A stretch of DNA of 5,763 nt, taken from NCBI GenBank assembly GCA_031276055.1, contig JAISNW010000209.1, positions 1 through 5,763 on the forward strand. Direction: 5' to 3'. Below, in pieces: positions 1 to 5,763 of the stretch (the stretch's first letter is position 1; each line of letters begins with the position of its first letter). The DNA comes from Deferribacteraceae bacterium (GTDB taxonomy: Bacteria > Chrysiogenota > Deferribacteres > Deferribacterales > JAISNW01). Made by a program: the position numbers and the translations under genes. Below the pieces are notes generated by a model. The model saw only the letters and a list, made by a program, of their open reading frames with translations. It made no database searches and was not told the DNA's origin.

Positions 1-6
1 GCCCGC

Positions 7-23
7 AATATTAATTTAATATT
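7..23. repeat. Short AT-only palindrome downstream of the MATE gene
   Basis: AATATTAA (7-14) and TTAATATT (16-23) are perfect inverted arms around one T. It lies just past the 3' end of the MATE gene and could be part of a 3' hairpin. AT-only palindromes are common by chance in DNA this AT-rich, and the sequence beyond is cut by the edge. Confidence 0.2.
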
Positions 24-46
24 ATAGATTGAAAATATTTGCATAA

Positions 47-1372
47 TCACTCCTCCTTTATCAATATACGCATATTGTTTTTCTTCAACATTCTTAAATA
101 TAATATTAATGTTGGAATAAAGTCTGTTGTCATTCCAATACCAAACAATAATGATATGTTCAATAATGATGGAACAAATATTCCTTTAAGATACAATATA
201 AAGGCTATACCATAATAACATACATCAATGCAGATAGATTGTATTAGCATATAATCCGTTAGTCCGATACCATAAAAAGTGCTGTCGCATATATGGTTAA
301 AGATAAATGTAATATAAAATACTGTTTGAATAAGCACAATATAATATACCGTTTCATATAGATCAACATTCATAACAATGCGTAAAAACGGCTTCCACAA
401 AGGAATACTTGCAAGCCATAACAATGCAAATATAACAGTCAAAATAATATAACCAAACGTTTTTGTTTGAATATTGTGTTTGTCTTCTCCAACTTCCTTT
501 TTTATTAAATCCCCAAGAGCCAATGCGGGCAATAACAGCCAATTCCAAATAAAATTATTTGCAACCCAATATGATCCCTGTTCAGAAACCATATTCACCA
601 TTCTGATTATCATTATTGAAAAAACAACATTTCTTATTAATGATTCAATGCCGGAATATTTGCCAACTTGAAACCATTCTTTTACCCATGAAAAAGACAT
701 TTTGTTGCTGATAAATATGGACATATTCTCTTTTTTGAGTAGAAACAGACAAATCATAAGATTTATACAGTTTACTATTATATTGGTAATTGCAATGCCA
801 TTAACGCCTATTTTTAATGAAATATCCAAATTACTTACCAAAAAAGCATCTAATAAAATTGAAAGCATCATTTGAATTACCAAAGTTAGGTACATATAGC
901 CGTCTTTTTTGAGTATGATGAGAACAGTAAGCATAAATTTAAACAATGTCGATAATAATGCCGCAACAGTTTCAAGCCTTACATAATCGACCGTTGCGTC
1001 AATCAGTTCTTTATCCTGCGCCATAAATATGACAAGCGGTTTTGCAAAAAAAAATAATATGCAGGATAAAACAAAATATATTATCCCTGTTAAAAGAAGC
1101 CCTCCCTTTATCTTGTTTGTAAATTCATTTTTGTTCGACAATGATTTGCCCAAAACGAAAAACAATGGAAGAATTAACGCTTCCTGAATAATTTCATAAA
1201 ATAAACTCACCCATGACAATTGGCTGGCAATATTAAATCCCCAATCATTAGGCATTTCTCCCAGAAAAAATATCCTTACCGTCTGGTAAATCGTAGGGAA
1301 AAGCATTAATAACAAAATTGCCGAAAACAGCCGATAATCTATAGATTTTAATGCCATGGTAATTGCTTTCAT
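47..1372 (-). CDS. MATE-family (multidrug/toxin extrusion-like) membrane transporter
   Basis: A 441-residue, very hydrophobic protein, the usual length for MATE transporters (about 440-460 residues, 12 membrane helices). Hydrophobic segments recur across the whole length, for example near residues 15-37, 58-75, 90-118, 134-155, 160-180, 188-212, 244-262, 270-290, 305-325, 342-360, 374-395 and 402-426. A charged cytoplasmic-type loop (about 290-303) roughly separates the two halves. Family-like phrases include VNGIAITNIIV (190-200) and the ALALGDLIKKEVG stretch (284-295). MATE proteins export drugs or metabolites through the inner membrane using Na+ or H+ gradients; the substrate here cannot be told. 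The ATG at 1372 is preceded by AAAGGAG eleven bases upstream, which supports this start. The DNA is much more AT-rich than the genes to the right: two sampled 60-base rows gave about 20% and 28% GC, against 47-53% in three sampled rows of the other genes. This suggests transfer. Another polytopic exporter of the MATE/MVF (flippase) superfamily is the main alternative. Confidence 0.8.
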   Translation of the reverse strand: MKAITMALKSIDYRLFSAILLLMLFPTIYQTVRIFFLGEMPNDWGFNIASQLSWVSLFYEIIQEALILPLFFVLGKSLSNKNEFTNKIKGGLLLTGIIYFVLSCILFFFAKPLVIFMAQDKELIDATVDYVRLETVAALLSTLFKFMLTVLIILKKDGYMYLTLVIQMMLSILLDAFLVSNLDISLKIGVNGIAITNIIVNCINLMICLFLLKKENMSIFISNKMSFSWVKEWFQVGKYSGIESLIRNVVFSIMIIRMVNMVSEQGSYWVANNFIWNWLLLPALALGDLIKKEVGEDKHNIQTKTFGYIILTVIFALLWLASIPLWKPFLRIVMNVDLYETVYYIVLIQTVFYITFIFNHICDSTFYGIGLTDYMLIQSICIDVCYYGIAFILYLKGIFVPSLLNISLLFGIGMTTDFIPTLILYLRMLKKNNMRILIKEE

Positions 1373-1383
1373 CTGTTCAAACG

Positions 1384-1390
1384 CTCCTTT
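1384..1390 (-). promoter_or_regulatory. Ribosome binding site of the MATE gene
   Basis: Reads AAAGGAG on the minus strand, 11 bases before the ATG at 1372. It is a good Shine-Dalgarno match and shows that the gene is translated independently of dnaA, whose stop lies about 200 bases upstream. Confidence 0.7.
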
Positions 1391-1456
1391 CCAGAAAGGG
1401 CATCATGTTCATTATTTTGCATCACTTTTCAATAAATTCCCAAAAATTTCAGCCCA

Positions 1457-1512
1457 TATGTCGCATAACGTTCCGGCTGTTTACGACGTAAACAGTCCTG
1501 TTATGCGACGTA
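1457..1512. repeat. Nested inverted repeat, candidate integron attC site
   Basis: Outer arms GTCGCATAAC (1460-1469) and GTTATGCGAC (1500-1509) are perfect reverse complements. The TA at 1457-1458 also pairs with the TA at 1511-1512, across one mismatch. Inside lies the 19-base palindrome CTGTTTACGACGTAAACAG (1477-1495), nine paired bases around a central A. The spacers between outer and inner arms are unequal: seven bases on the left and four on the right. Integron attC sites have this plan: R''/R' boxes RYYYAAC and GTTRRRY around an inner L''/L' stem, with extra unpaired bases on one side. Here the boxes are GCATAAC and GTTATGC, each with one departure from consensus. At about 56 bases it would be near the short end for attC. 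If real, the side with extra bases suggests that the plus strand is the conventional top strand. Alternatives are a transcription terminator or attenuator, or a REP-like hairpin; no T-run directly follows either arm. Confidence 0.55.
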
Positions 1513-1563
1513 CCCGTTTTTTTACATTGCCAATTTTATTTTTTTGGTTTTATTGCTCTTGTT

Positions 1564-1590
1564 GCAATATATTGAGGTATATTATATTGC
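1564..1590. repeat. AT-rich inverted repeat at the dnaA stop codon
   Basis: GCAATATA (1564-1571) and TATATTGC (1583-1590) are perfect 8-base inverted arms around an 11-base loop. The arm at 1590 touches the last base of the dnaA stop codon. It could form a weak RNA hairpin at the 3' end of the dnaA message. The stem is mostly A-T pairs and no run of U follows, so it is not a convincing intrinsic terminator. Confidence 0.3.
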
Positions 1591-2978
1591 TAATTCTCTC
1601 TAGCTTTCTCCATGATTTTTGGGAGCACCTCGTTTAATAGGTATACATCTGTTTCAAGCCGTTTTTTCATCTGATTTACAGCATAGCTTACGGTGGAGTG
1701 GTCTTTCTTAAAGATGCCGCCTACCTCTTTAAGAGAGAGGGATAATTTTTCCCGCAGCAGATACATAGTGATCTGTCTTATCTCTACTATGCTCTTTGTG
1801 CGTTTGTGGGAGTATATATCTGCTTTTTTTATCTTAAAAATGTCAGTTACAGCATTTATAAGGGCGTCAATTGTGGGGATGAATAGTTCAGCGGCTTTGA
1901 ATATCTGCCACTCTTTCAAGGTTTTTAGGATGTAATCTTTTGAGAGAGGGGCGTTATCGAGCGAGGCTTTGAGGGCGGATGTTTTGAGCACCCCTTCAAG
2001 ACTCCGCACATCATTTACCTTAATATTTTCAGATAGGAATAACGCTGCATCTTCTTCGATAGTTATATTGGCTTCTTCAGCTTTTTTCATAAGGATGGCG
2101 ACTTTCTCCTCTACATTGGATGGTTCTATAGCCGCCAGCAATCCGCCGCGAAAACGCGAACGGAGTCGGTCGTCTATATCAAGCTGCTGCGGGGTTTGGT
2201 CGGAAGTTATTATTATCTGCTTGCTGCTGGTGTGCAGAGCGTTGAATATATCAAAAAATATCTCCTTGCTTTTAGCGGAGACCATCAGTTGTATATCATC
2301 TAACATAAGCAGATCAACTTTAGAAAAACGTTCTCTCATTGAAACTACCTTCTCTTGCTCGCTTTTTCCATCTTTTATGGCAAAAAGGTTGAGAACGTCT
2401 TGCATAAAATCTTTACAACCGATGTATATCATATTCATCTTTGGGAATTCAACGTGAAGACGGTTGCCTACAGCGCTCATAAGGTGTGTTTTGCCTAAAC
2501 CTGTTTCGCCGTATATGAAAAGCGGGTTGCAATAGCTGAAATTGCCCTCTGCTATAGCAAGAGCCGCCTTATAAGCAAACTGATTGGATTTCACGGGGAC
2601 AAAGCGTTCAAAAGTCATATCAGGGCTAATGCCGGGTATCGGCTTAAACTGCATTGAATCTTGTTTTGTTTGGGAGCTTTGAGCAGGCGCCTGATCTGAT
2701 GCTTGTGCTGCTGTTTGGTGCGCTGTTCTATCTATGAATAATCTTACTGCTGCATTAATGGAAAACTCTTCTTCCAATATCTTTTTTATCAACTTTAGGA
2801 ATTTTCGTTCAATCCAGTCGCGCTGGAATTTATCATTGCATCTAATTAAAAGTTCAGTTGCGGAGATGCTCTCAATCTTTGCAGGTTTAAGCCATGTATT
2901 GATATGCACCTCTGAAACGCCGTAGCTTTGCATTAGAGATTTAAGCACGCTATCCCAAAGAGCGTCATTCCGTTGCAT
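1590..2978 (-). CDS. dnaA: Chromosomal replication initiator protein DnaA
   Basis: DnaA binds DnaA boxes at oriC, forms an ATP-dependent filament, melts the origin and helps load the replicative helicase. At 462 residues it has the normal length and all four domains. Domain I (about 1-82) includes the INTWLKPA phrase. A short Q/A/S-rich linker follows (about 85-110). The AAA+ domain has Walker A GETGLGKTH (157-165), Walker B LLMLDDIQ (223-230), sensor 1 IIITSD (255-260), the arginine-finger segment RLRSRF (271-276, Arg275 matching E. coli Arg285) and sensor 2 DVRSLEGVL (323-331). The C-terminal helix-turn-helix has EIRQITMYL (399-407) and KKDHSTVSYA (424-433). The usual GGRDHTTV signature is therefore altered, as is the SRFxWGL box (SRFRGGL here). 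The ATG at 2978 is the first possible start, because TAA directly precedes it in frame. It overlaps the end of the upstream gene by 14 bases. No DnaA-box cluster was seen nearby, and dnaN does not follow. Confidence 0.97.
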   Translation of the reverse strand: MQRNDALWDSVLKSLMQSYGVSEVHINTWLKPAKIESISATELLIRCNDKFQRDWIERKFLKLIKKILEEEFSINAAVRLFIDRTAHQTAAQASDQAPAQSSQTKQDSMQFKPIPGISPDMTFERFVPVKSNQFAYKAALAIAEGNFSYCNPLFIYGETGLGKTHLMSAVGNRLHVEFPKMNMIYIGCKDFMQDVLNLFAIKDGKSEQEKVVSMRERFSKVDLLMLDDIQLMVSAKSKEIFFDIFNALHTSSKQIIITSDQTPQQLDIDDRLRSRFRGGLLAAIEPSNVEEKVAILMKKAEEANITIEEDAALFLSENIKVNDVRSLEGVLKTSALKASLDNAPLSKDYILKTLKEWQIFKAAELFIPTIDALINAVTDIFKIKKADIYSHKRTKSIVEIRQITMYLLREKLSLSLKEVGGIFKKDHSTVSYAVNQMKKRLETDVYLLNEVLPKIMEKAREN

Positions 2979-4734
2979 TTATTGCAATATCCTCCTTATT
3001 CAATGTGAGATGCTTTGCATAGAGAAGTTCAGGAAATCTAACACCGTAGTATAAAGGTATTTTGTTAATAACGCAATATTCCGTTACATAAGAAAATAGG
3101 GGGGCAAGATCAGTGACTACAGCTCTAGCAGCTTTTAGACGGCTTAAAGATGAGAGGTTGGGAATTCTTGAACAAAATATCTCTGCACCGTTTGCGCCCG
3201 CCTGCCCTTTAAGCTCTTGAACAGCCCCTAGAGAGCTGCACGGCAGTTTAGCGCTGTCAGCTGTGTTATCCGTCTGCTTTTCAGCTATAAGCCCCATATA
3301 CTTTATATCTTCTTTATAAATATCATAAACCGCAGCTTGAGCGGAGCACCTATAGATATAATTCTCTTTATATTCTAAGACGGGCTCAATATTTGAATAG
3401 TAGCTGTCGTTTGCAAGGCGGCGGATGTCGTCAGATTCAAAAGAGAAAACGCTCTTTTCATCTATAATCTTTTTGCGGGTTTTCATATACCGCCCATGCT
3501 CTAAAAGGGTGTTTCTAACGGTTTTGTGAAAGAGCGAAGCCGCGCTTAAAAGGGCATCCCGCCCATTTAATGCAGTATGCAGCGTTGCGAGCGTTTGAAG
3601 AATCTTTTTCTTATGGGTGAAAAGTTTCAGGGGAGTCAGCTTTGTAAATAGAGAAGGCGGCTCTATCTGTAAAGGCGGGGGGAACGATATTAAAACCGGA
3701 GGCGCTGCAGGGTCAAAATATTCGGGGATTTCTAAAGTTTTTCCGCCCATAAAAAAAGATGAATCTTTGCGGGAGAGGAACACTGCTTGCAACAGCTCAT
3801 AATCATCCAGGATGGTTAGGGCTTTTAGGTAAGCAAACCCCTCTAAAAAGAGAAAATTTAGAAAGATAGCCATAAAGGTGATCCGAAAGGCAGGTTCAAA
3901 AAAATCTTCGTTAAAAATTTCATAACCGCCTCTCTTATCTACAGATGCGGCTATCTCTTCTAAAAGCTGCGCTATCTCTTGAGAGGTCATCTTTTTTGCG
4001 AGCAAGAGTCGCGGCTTTGAACGAGCCTGCTTAAAAAGCTCTTTTTGCCGCGGTAGATAAGAAGCGCCGAAAAGCTCTAAATTCATCCCTGCTTCCTTAT
4101 AGCGCGCTGAAAGGGCGGAGATATTTGCATATATCCGCCCTGCAAGCGAAATAATGGACGGAGACGGGAGTTTAAGATCAAATGCAAGAAAGTAAACGGC
4201 TAAAATATCAGGGAAACGGCTGACCAGCCCTTGCAGATACGGGGATGCCGCCTCTGGAAAGAGCGCCCCCATAAACCCTCTGGAAAATAGAGTCTTATCC
4301 CCCACGCTGCTTTCTAAGCTGTCATATTCAGAAACTGTAAGCGGGCGCGGGATGAGAGGGTCAATCTCTGTTTTAGGGGTAAACTGATATTCTTCAATTT
4401 TTACAACAGAAGCTGCGCCGTCAACTATTATAATCTGCACTGTATAGCTTTCGCCTTTCATATAGGATAGGAGGGCTTTTTTAACCTCAAAGAGAAATCT
4501 TGCTAGGATGGAAAATTCATCGACCGTTAAAGTTATCCCTCTTTTAATAATGCGGATATTATCCCCATATACGCCTTTAAGGATTACAGCTTCGCCTTCA
4601 CCTTCAAAGATATGGTAGAAACCTGGGTTATTGCGGTAGTGGGGGAAAACAGCTAAGGATTTCCCCCCTCTTTTTTCGTCAGGAGAAGAGGTCAACCCCG
4701 CCTCAGAGAGTTTATCAAATAGGGGAACATCCAT
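2965..4734 (-). CDS. Degenerate PEP synthase / pyruvate phosphate dikinase-like protein lacking the catalytic histidine
   Basis: Not recognised as a named gene. By eye its segments follow the order of PEP synthase/PPDK-like phosphotransferases. Residues about 66-120 resemble the tail of the ATP-grasp domain; VVKIEEYQFTP sits where such enzymes have a YILQ(A/S)RP(I/V)T-like strand. LFSRGFMGALFPEAASPY (149-166) and GRIYANISAL (199-208) resemble the conserved central region (xxRxNxGExLPGxxxPLT and GRxYxNLSxL). SVFSFESDDIRRL (428-440) resembles the DVFYLTxxEL segment. Residues 518-588 resemble the swivelling phosphohistidine domain. There LFSYVTEYCVINKIP (546-560) aligns without gaps to LLSHAAIVARELGIP, placing Tyr549 at the catalytic His. 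The ATP-binding first half is missing, and there is no PEP-binding barrel. Residues 337-370 are proline-rich. Catalysis by the family mechanism is therefore not expected; a binding or structural role is only inference. The ATG at 4734 is the first usable start: an in-frame TAA lies just upstream, inside the aspS end. No clear Shine-Dalgarno is present, so coupling to aspS, 10 bases away, is plausible. Confidence 0.6.
   Translation of the reverse strand: MDVPLFDKLSEAGLTSSPDEKRGGKSLAVFPHYRNNPGFYHIFEGEGEAVILKGVYGDNIRIIKRGITLTVDEFSILARFLFEVKKALLSYMKGESYTVQIIIVDGAASVVKIEEYQFTPKTEIDPLIPRPLTVSEYDSLESSVGDKTLFSRGFMGALFPEAASPYLQGLVSRFPDILAVYFLAFDLKLPSPSIISLAGRIYANISALSARYKEAGMNLELFGASYLPRQKELFKQARSKPRLLLAKKMTSQEIAQLLEEIAASVDKRGGYEIFNEDFFEPAFRITFMAIFLNFLFLEGFAYLKALTILDDYELLQAVFLSRKDSSFFMGGKTLEIPEYFDPAAPPVLISFPPPLQIEPPSLFTKLTPLKLFTHKKKILQTLATLHTALNGRDALLSAASLFHKTVRNTLLEHGRYMKTRKKIIDEKSVFSFESDDIRRLANDSYYSNIEPVLEYKENYIYRCSAQAAVYDIYKEDIKYMGLIAEKQTDNTADSAKLPCSSLGAVQELKGQAGANGAEIFCSRIPNLSSLSRLKAARAVVTDLAPLFSYVTEYCVINKIPLYYGVRFPELLYAKHLTLNKEDIAINATE
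2991..2997 (-). promoter_or_regulatory. Ribosome binding site of dnaA, inside the upstream gene
   Basis: Reads AAGGAGG on the minus strand, a near-perfect Shine-Dalgarno, 12 bases before the dnaA ATG. This is slightly longer than the usual spacing. It lies within the last codons of the 589-residue gene (the N-K-E-D residues near its end), so ribosomes finishing that gene terminate just past the dnaA start. This arrangement allows translational coupling. Confidence 0.75.
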
Positions 4735-4744
4735 AAAAAAATAG

Positions 4745-5763
4745 TTAGCTTTTTACGCGGCTGCTTCTAATATGCAGCTCTCTAAGCTGCTTTTCATCTA
4801 CAAAGTTAGGCGCGCCGCACATAATATCGGCGGCTTTCTGAGTTTTAGGGAAAGCTATAACATCACGTATAGACTCTGAACCGGTGAATATGGCGCAAAT
4901 TCTATCAATGCCAAAGGCTATCCCGCCGTGCGGCGGCGTGCCGTATCTCAACGCTTCTATAAAATAGCCGAAACGTTTTTCAAGCTCTTCGGCAGAAAAT
5001 CCCATAAGGGAGAATAGCTGCTTTTGCAGATCGCTCTGGTGTATACGGATACTCCCGCCGCCTATCTCCGTGCCGTTTAAGACGAGGTCATAGGCGTTTG
5101 CCCGCACATTCTTAGGTTCAGCAGATAAGATAGCGATATCCTCCTCAACAGGGGAGGTGAAGGGGTGGTGAACCGCTGTCCAACGCCGTTCTTCTGCGCT
5201 CCACTCAAGCAGCGGGAAGTCAAACACCCATGTGAGAGCATATTTATCAGCTTTTATCAGCCCAAGTCGGCGGGCAAGTTCGATCCTAAACTTAGACATA
5301 TATAGGTTTACCAGCTTTGTATCCCCTGCACCGAAGAATATAATATCTCCGGGTTCGCCTTTAAGCTCGCGGATAATCTCTCTAGTAGGCTCTTCCCCTA
5401 AAAATTTTAGCAGCGGAGATTGCAAGGAATCGGCGTTTACTTTAATATACGCCAGCCCTTTTGCTCCTAGCGCTGTTACAAAATCAGTGAGGGAGTCAAT
5501 ATCTTTACGAGATAGCTTTTCTGCCGCGCCTTTTGCATTTATAGCTTTAACTGAACCTGTTTTTGCCGCATCTCTAAAAACCCCAAAACCGCTCTCTTTC
5601 ACAAGGCGGTTTATCGTGGCGAGGTGCAGTTCAAAGCGGGTGTCAGGGGCGTCATGCCCGAAACGTTCCATAGCATCGGCATAGCTCATCGCAGGGAATG
5701 GGCGGGGGATATCGATATTAAGTATATCCTTAAACAGCTGAACAAATAGCGGTTCTATGAGGG
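4745..5763 (-). CDS. aspS: Aspartyl-tRNA synthetase, C-terminal part (5' end outside the window)
   Basis: Class II synthetase that charges tRNA-Asp with aspartate in the cytoplasm. The reading frame stays open to the right edge. The 24 codons before the first ATG (5689) encode LIEPLF...IDIPRPFPA, typical AspRS sequence, so that ATG is internal. The visible 338 residues are the last part of a protein of about 590. They cover the bacterial GAD-like insert (roughly visible residues 55-160), WVFDFPLLEW (178-187), the HHPFTSP segment (198-204), the active-site stretch GTEIGGGSIRIH (230-241) and class II motif 3, PPHGGIAFGIDRI (276-288). Motif 3 carries the ATP-contacting arginine. The C-terminus has the family-typical CGAPNFVDEKQLRELHI. 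The anticodon-binding domain and motifs 1 and 2 lie outside the window. It therefore cannot be decided whether the enzyme is discriminating or also charges tRNA-Asn. The gene ends in TAA, 10 bases before the next ATG. Confidence 0.97.
   Translation of the reverse strand, partial: LIEPLFVQLFKDILNIDIPRPFPAMSYADAMERFGHDAPDTRFELHLATINRLVKESGFGVFRDAAKTGSVKAINAKGAAEKLSRKDIDSLTDFVTALGAKGLAYIKVNADSLQSPLLKFLGEEPTREIIRELKGEPGDIIFFGAGDTKLVNLYMSKFRIELARRLGLIKADKYALTWVFDFPLLEWSAEERRWTAVHHPFTSPVEEDIAILSAEPKNVRANAYDLVLNGTEIGGGSIRIHQSDLQKQLFSLMGFSAEELEKRFGYFIEALRYGTPPHGGIAFGIDRICAIFTGSESIRDVIAFPKTQKAADIMCGAPNFVDEKQLRELHIRSSRVKS

Noticed and set aside
278..296. GTCGCATA inside the MATE gene, resembling the attC-like arm
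   Set aside because: It matches only eight bases with no matching inverted partner nearby, so it is most likely a chance match.
1414..1443. Possible promoter for the MATE gene on the minus strand: TTGGGA (1438-1443), 18-base spacer, CAAAAT (1414-1419)
   Set aside because: Both hexamers match the sigma-70 consensus at only four of six positions in AT-rich DNA where such matches arise by chance.
1460..1509. The nested inverted repeat as a plain intrinsic terminator of dnaA
   Set aside because: On the minus strand the outer arm is followed by ATATGGGCTGAAA before a short T-run, so the U-tract is about 11 bases too far away. The long two-part hairpin with unpaired spacers is also atypical. A regulatory RNA role is not excluded.
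1373..1589. The dnaA-MATE gap as part of a replication origin
   Set aside because: No cluster of DnaA boxes (TTATNCACA) or typical AT-rich unwinding repeats was seen on either strand. The structure present is a single nested hairpin.
1356..1637. Plus-strand open frame (93 codons) spanning the dnaA-MATE gap
   Set aside because: It runs through the inverted repeat and overlaps both flanking genes. Its translation shows no recognisable domain and it has no clear ribosome binding site.
1969..2457. Long open frame on the plus strand (162 codons) inside dnaA
   Set aside because: It lies entirely antisense to conserved AAA+ motifs of DnaA. Its translation is Ser/Arg-rich with no recognisable domain, and it has no convincing ribosome binding site.
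5232..5684. Plus-strand open frame (150 codons) opposite aspS
   Set aside because: It is a shadow of a highly conserved gene, with low-complexity Ser/Ala-rich translation and no family resemblance.

Overview
The window holds four protein-coding genes, all on the minus strand, so transcription runs from the right edge to the left. In that order they are the C-terminal part of aspS (aspartyl-tRNA synthetase, cut by the right edge), an unnamed 589-residue protein, dnaA (replication initiator), and a MATE-type membrane transporter. No rRNA, tRNA, CRISPR array or insertion sequence was seen. The organism is a bacterium: the AspRS is bacterial-type with a GAD-like insert, and DnaA is present. Base composition is moderate. 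The phylum cannot be fixed from the sequence. DnaA is fairly divergent, and dnaN does not follow dnaA. An integron-like attC candidate is the kind of site reported from spirochaete (Treponema), Vibrio and many environmental genomes, but that is only a weak pointer.

Right part (about 2965-5763): aspS, the 589-residue gene and dnaA are packed like one operon. There is a 10-base gap after the aspS stop, then a 14-base overlap between the 589-residue gene and dnaA. The dnaA ribosome binding site lies inside the end of the upstream gene. The middle gene is the most unusual item. Its segments line up by eye, in order, with the PEP synthase / pyruvate phosphate dikinase-like family: the tail of the ATP-grasp domain, the central linker, and the phosphohistidine swivelling domain. 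The front of the ATP-grasp domain is absent, there is no C-terminal PEP-binding barrel, and the expected catalytic histidine is a tyrosine (Tyr549). It looks like a pseudoenzyme kept between aspS and dnaA.

Junction (1373-1589): 217 bases between dnaA and the transporter gene carry a nested inverted repeat at about 1457-1512. Its outer arms GTCGCATAAC / GTTATGCGAC enclose a 19-base palindrome. The layout resembles an integron attC recombination site. A weaker AT-rich inverted repeat sits at the dnaA stop codon.

Left part (1-1372): a 441-residue MATE-like efflux protein in clearly more AT-rich DNA than the three genes to its right. Together with the attC-like site this suggests an acquired segment, possibly an integron cassette, abutting the dnaA operon. 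No integrase is visible, and the other end lies outside the window.
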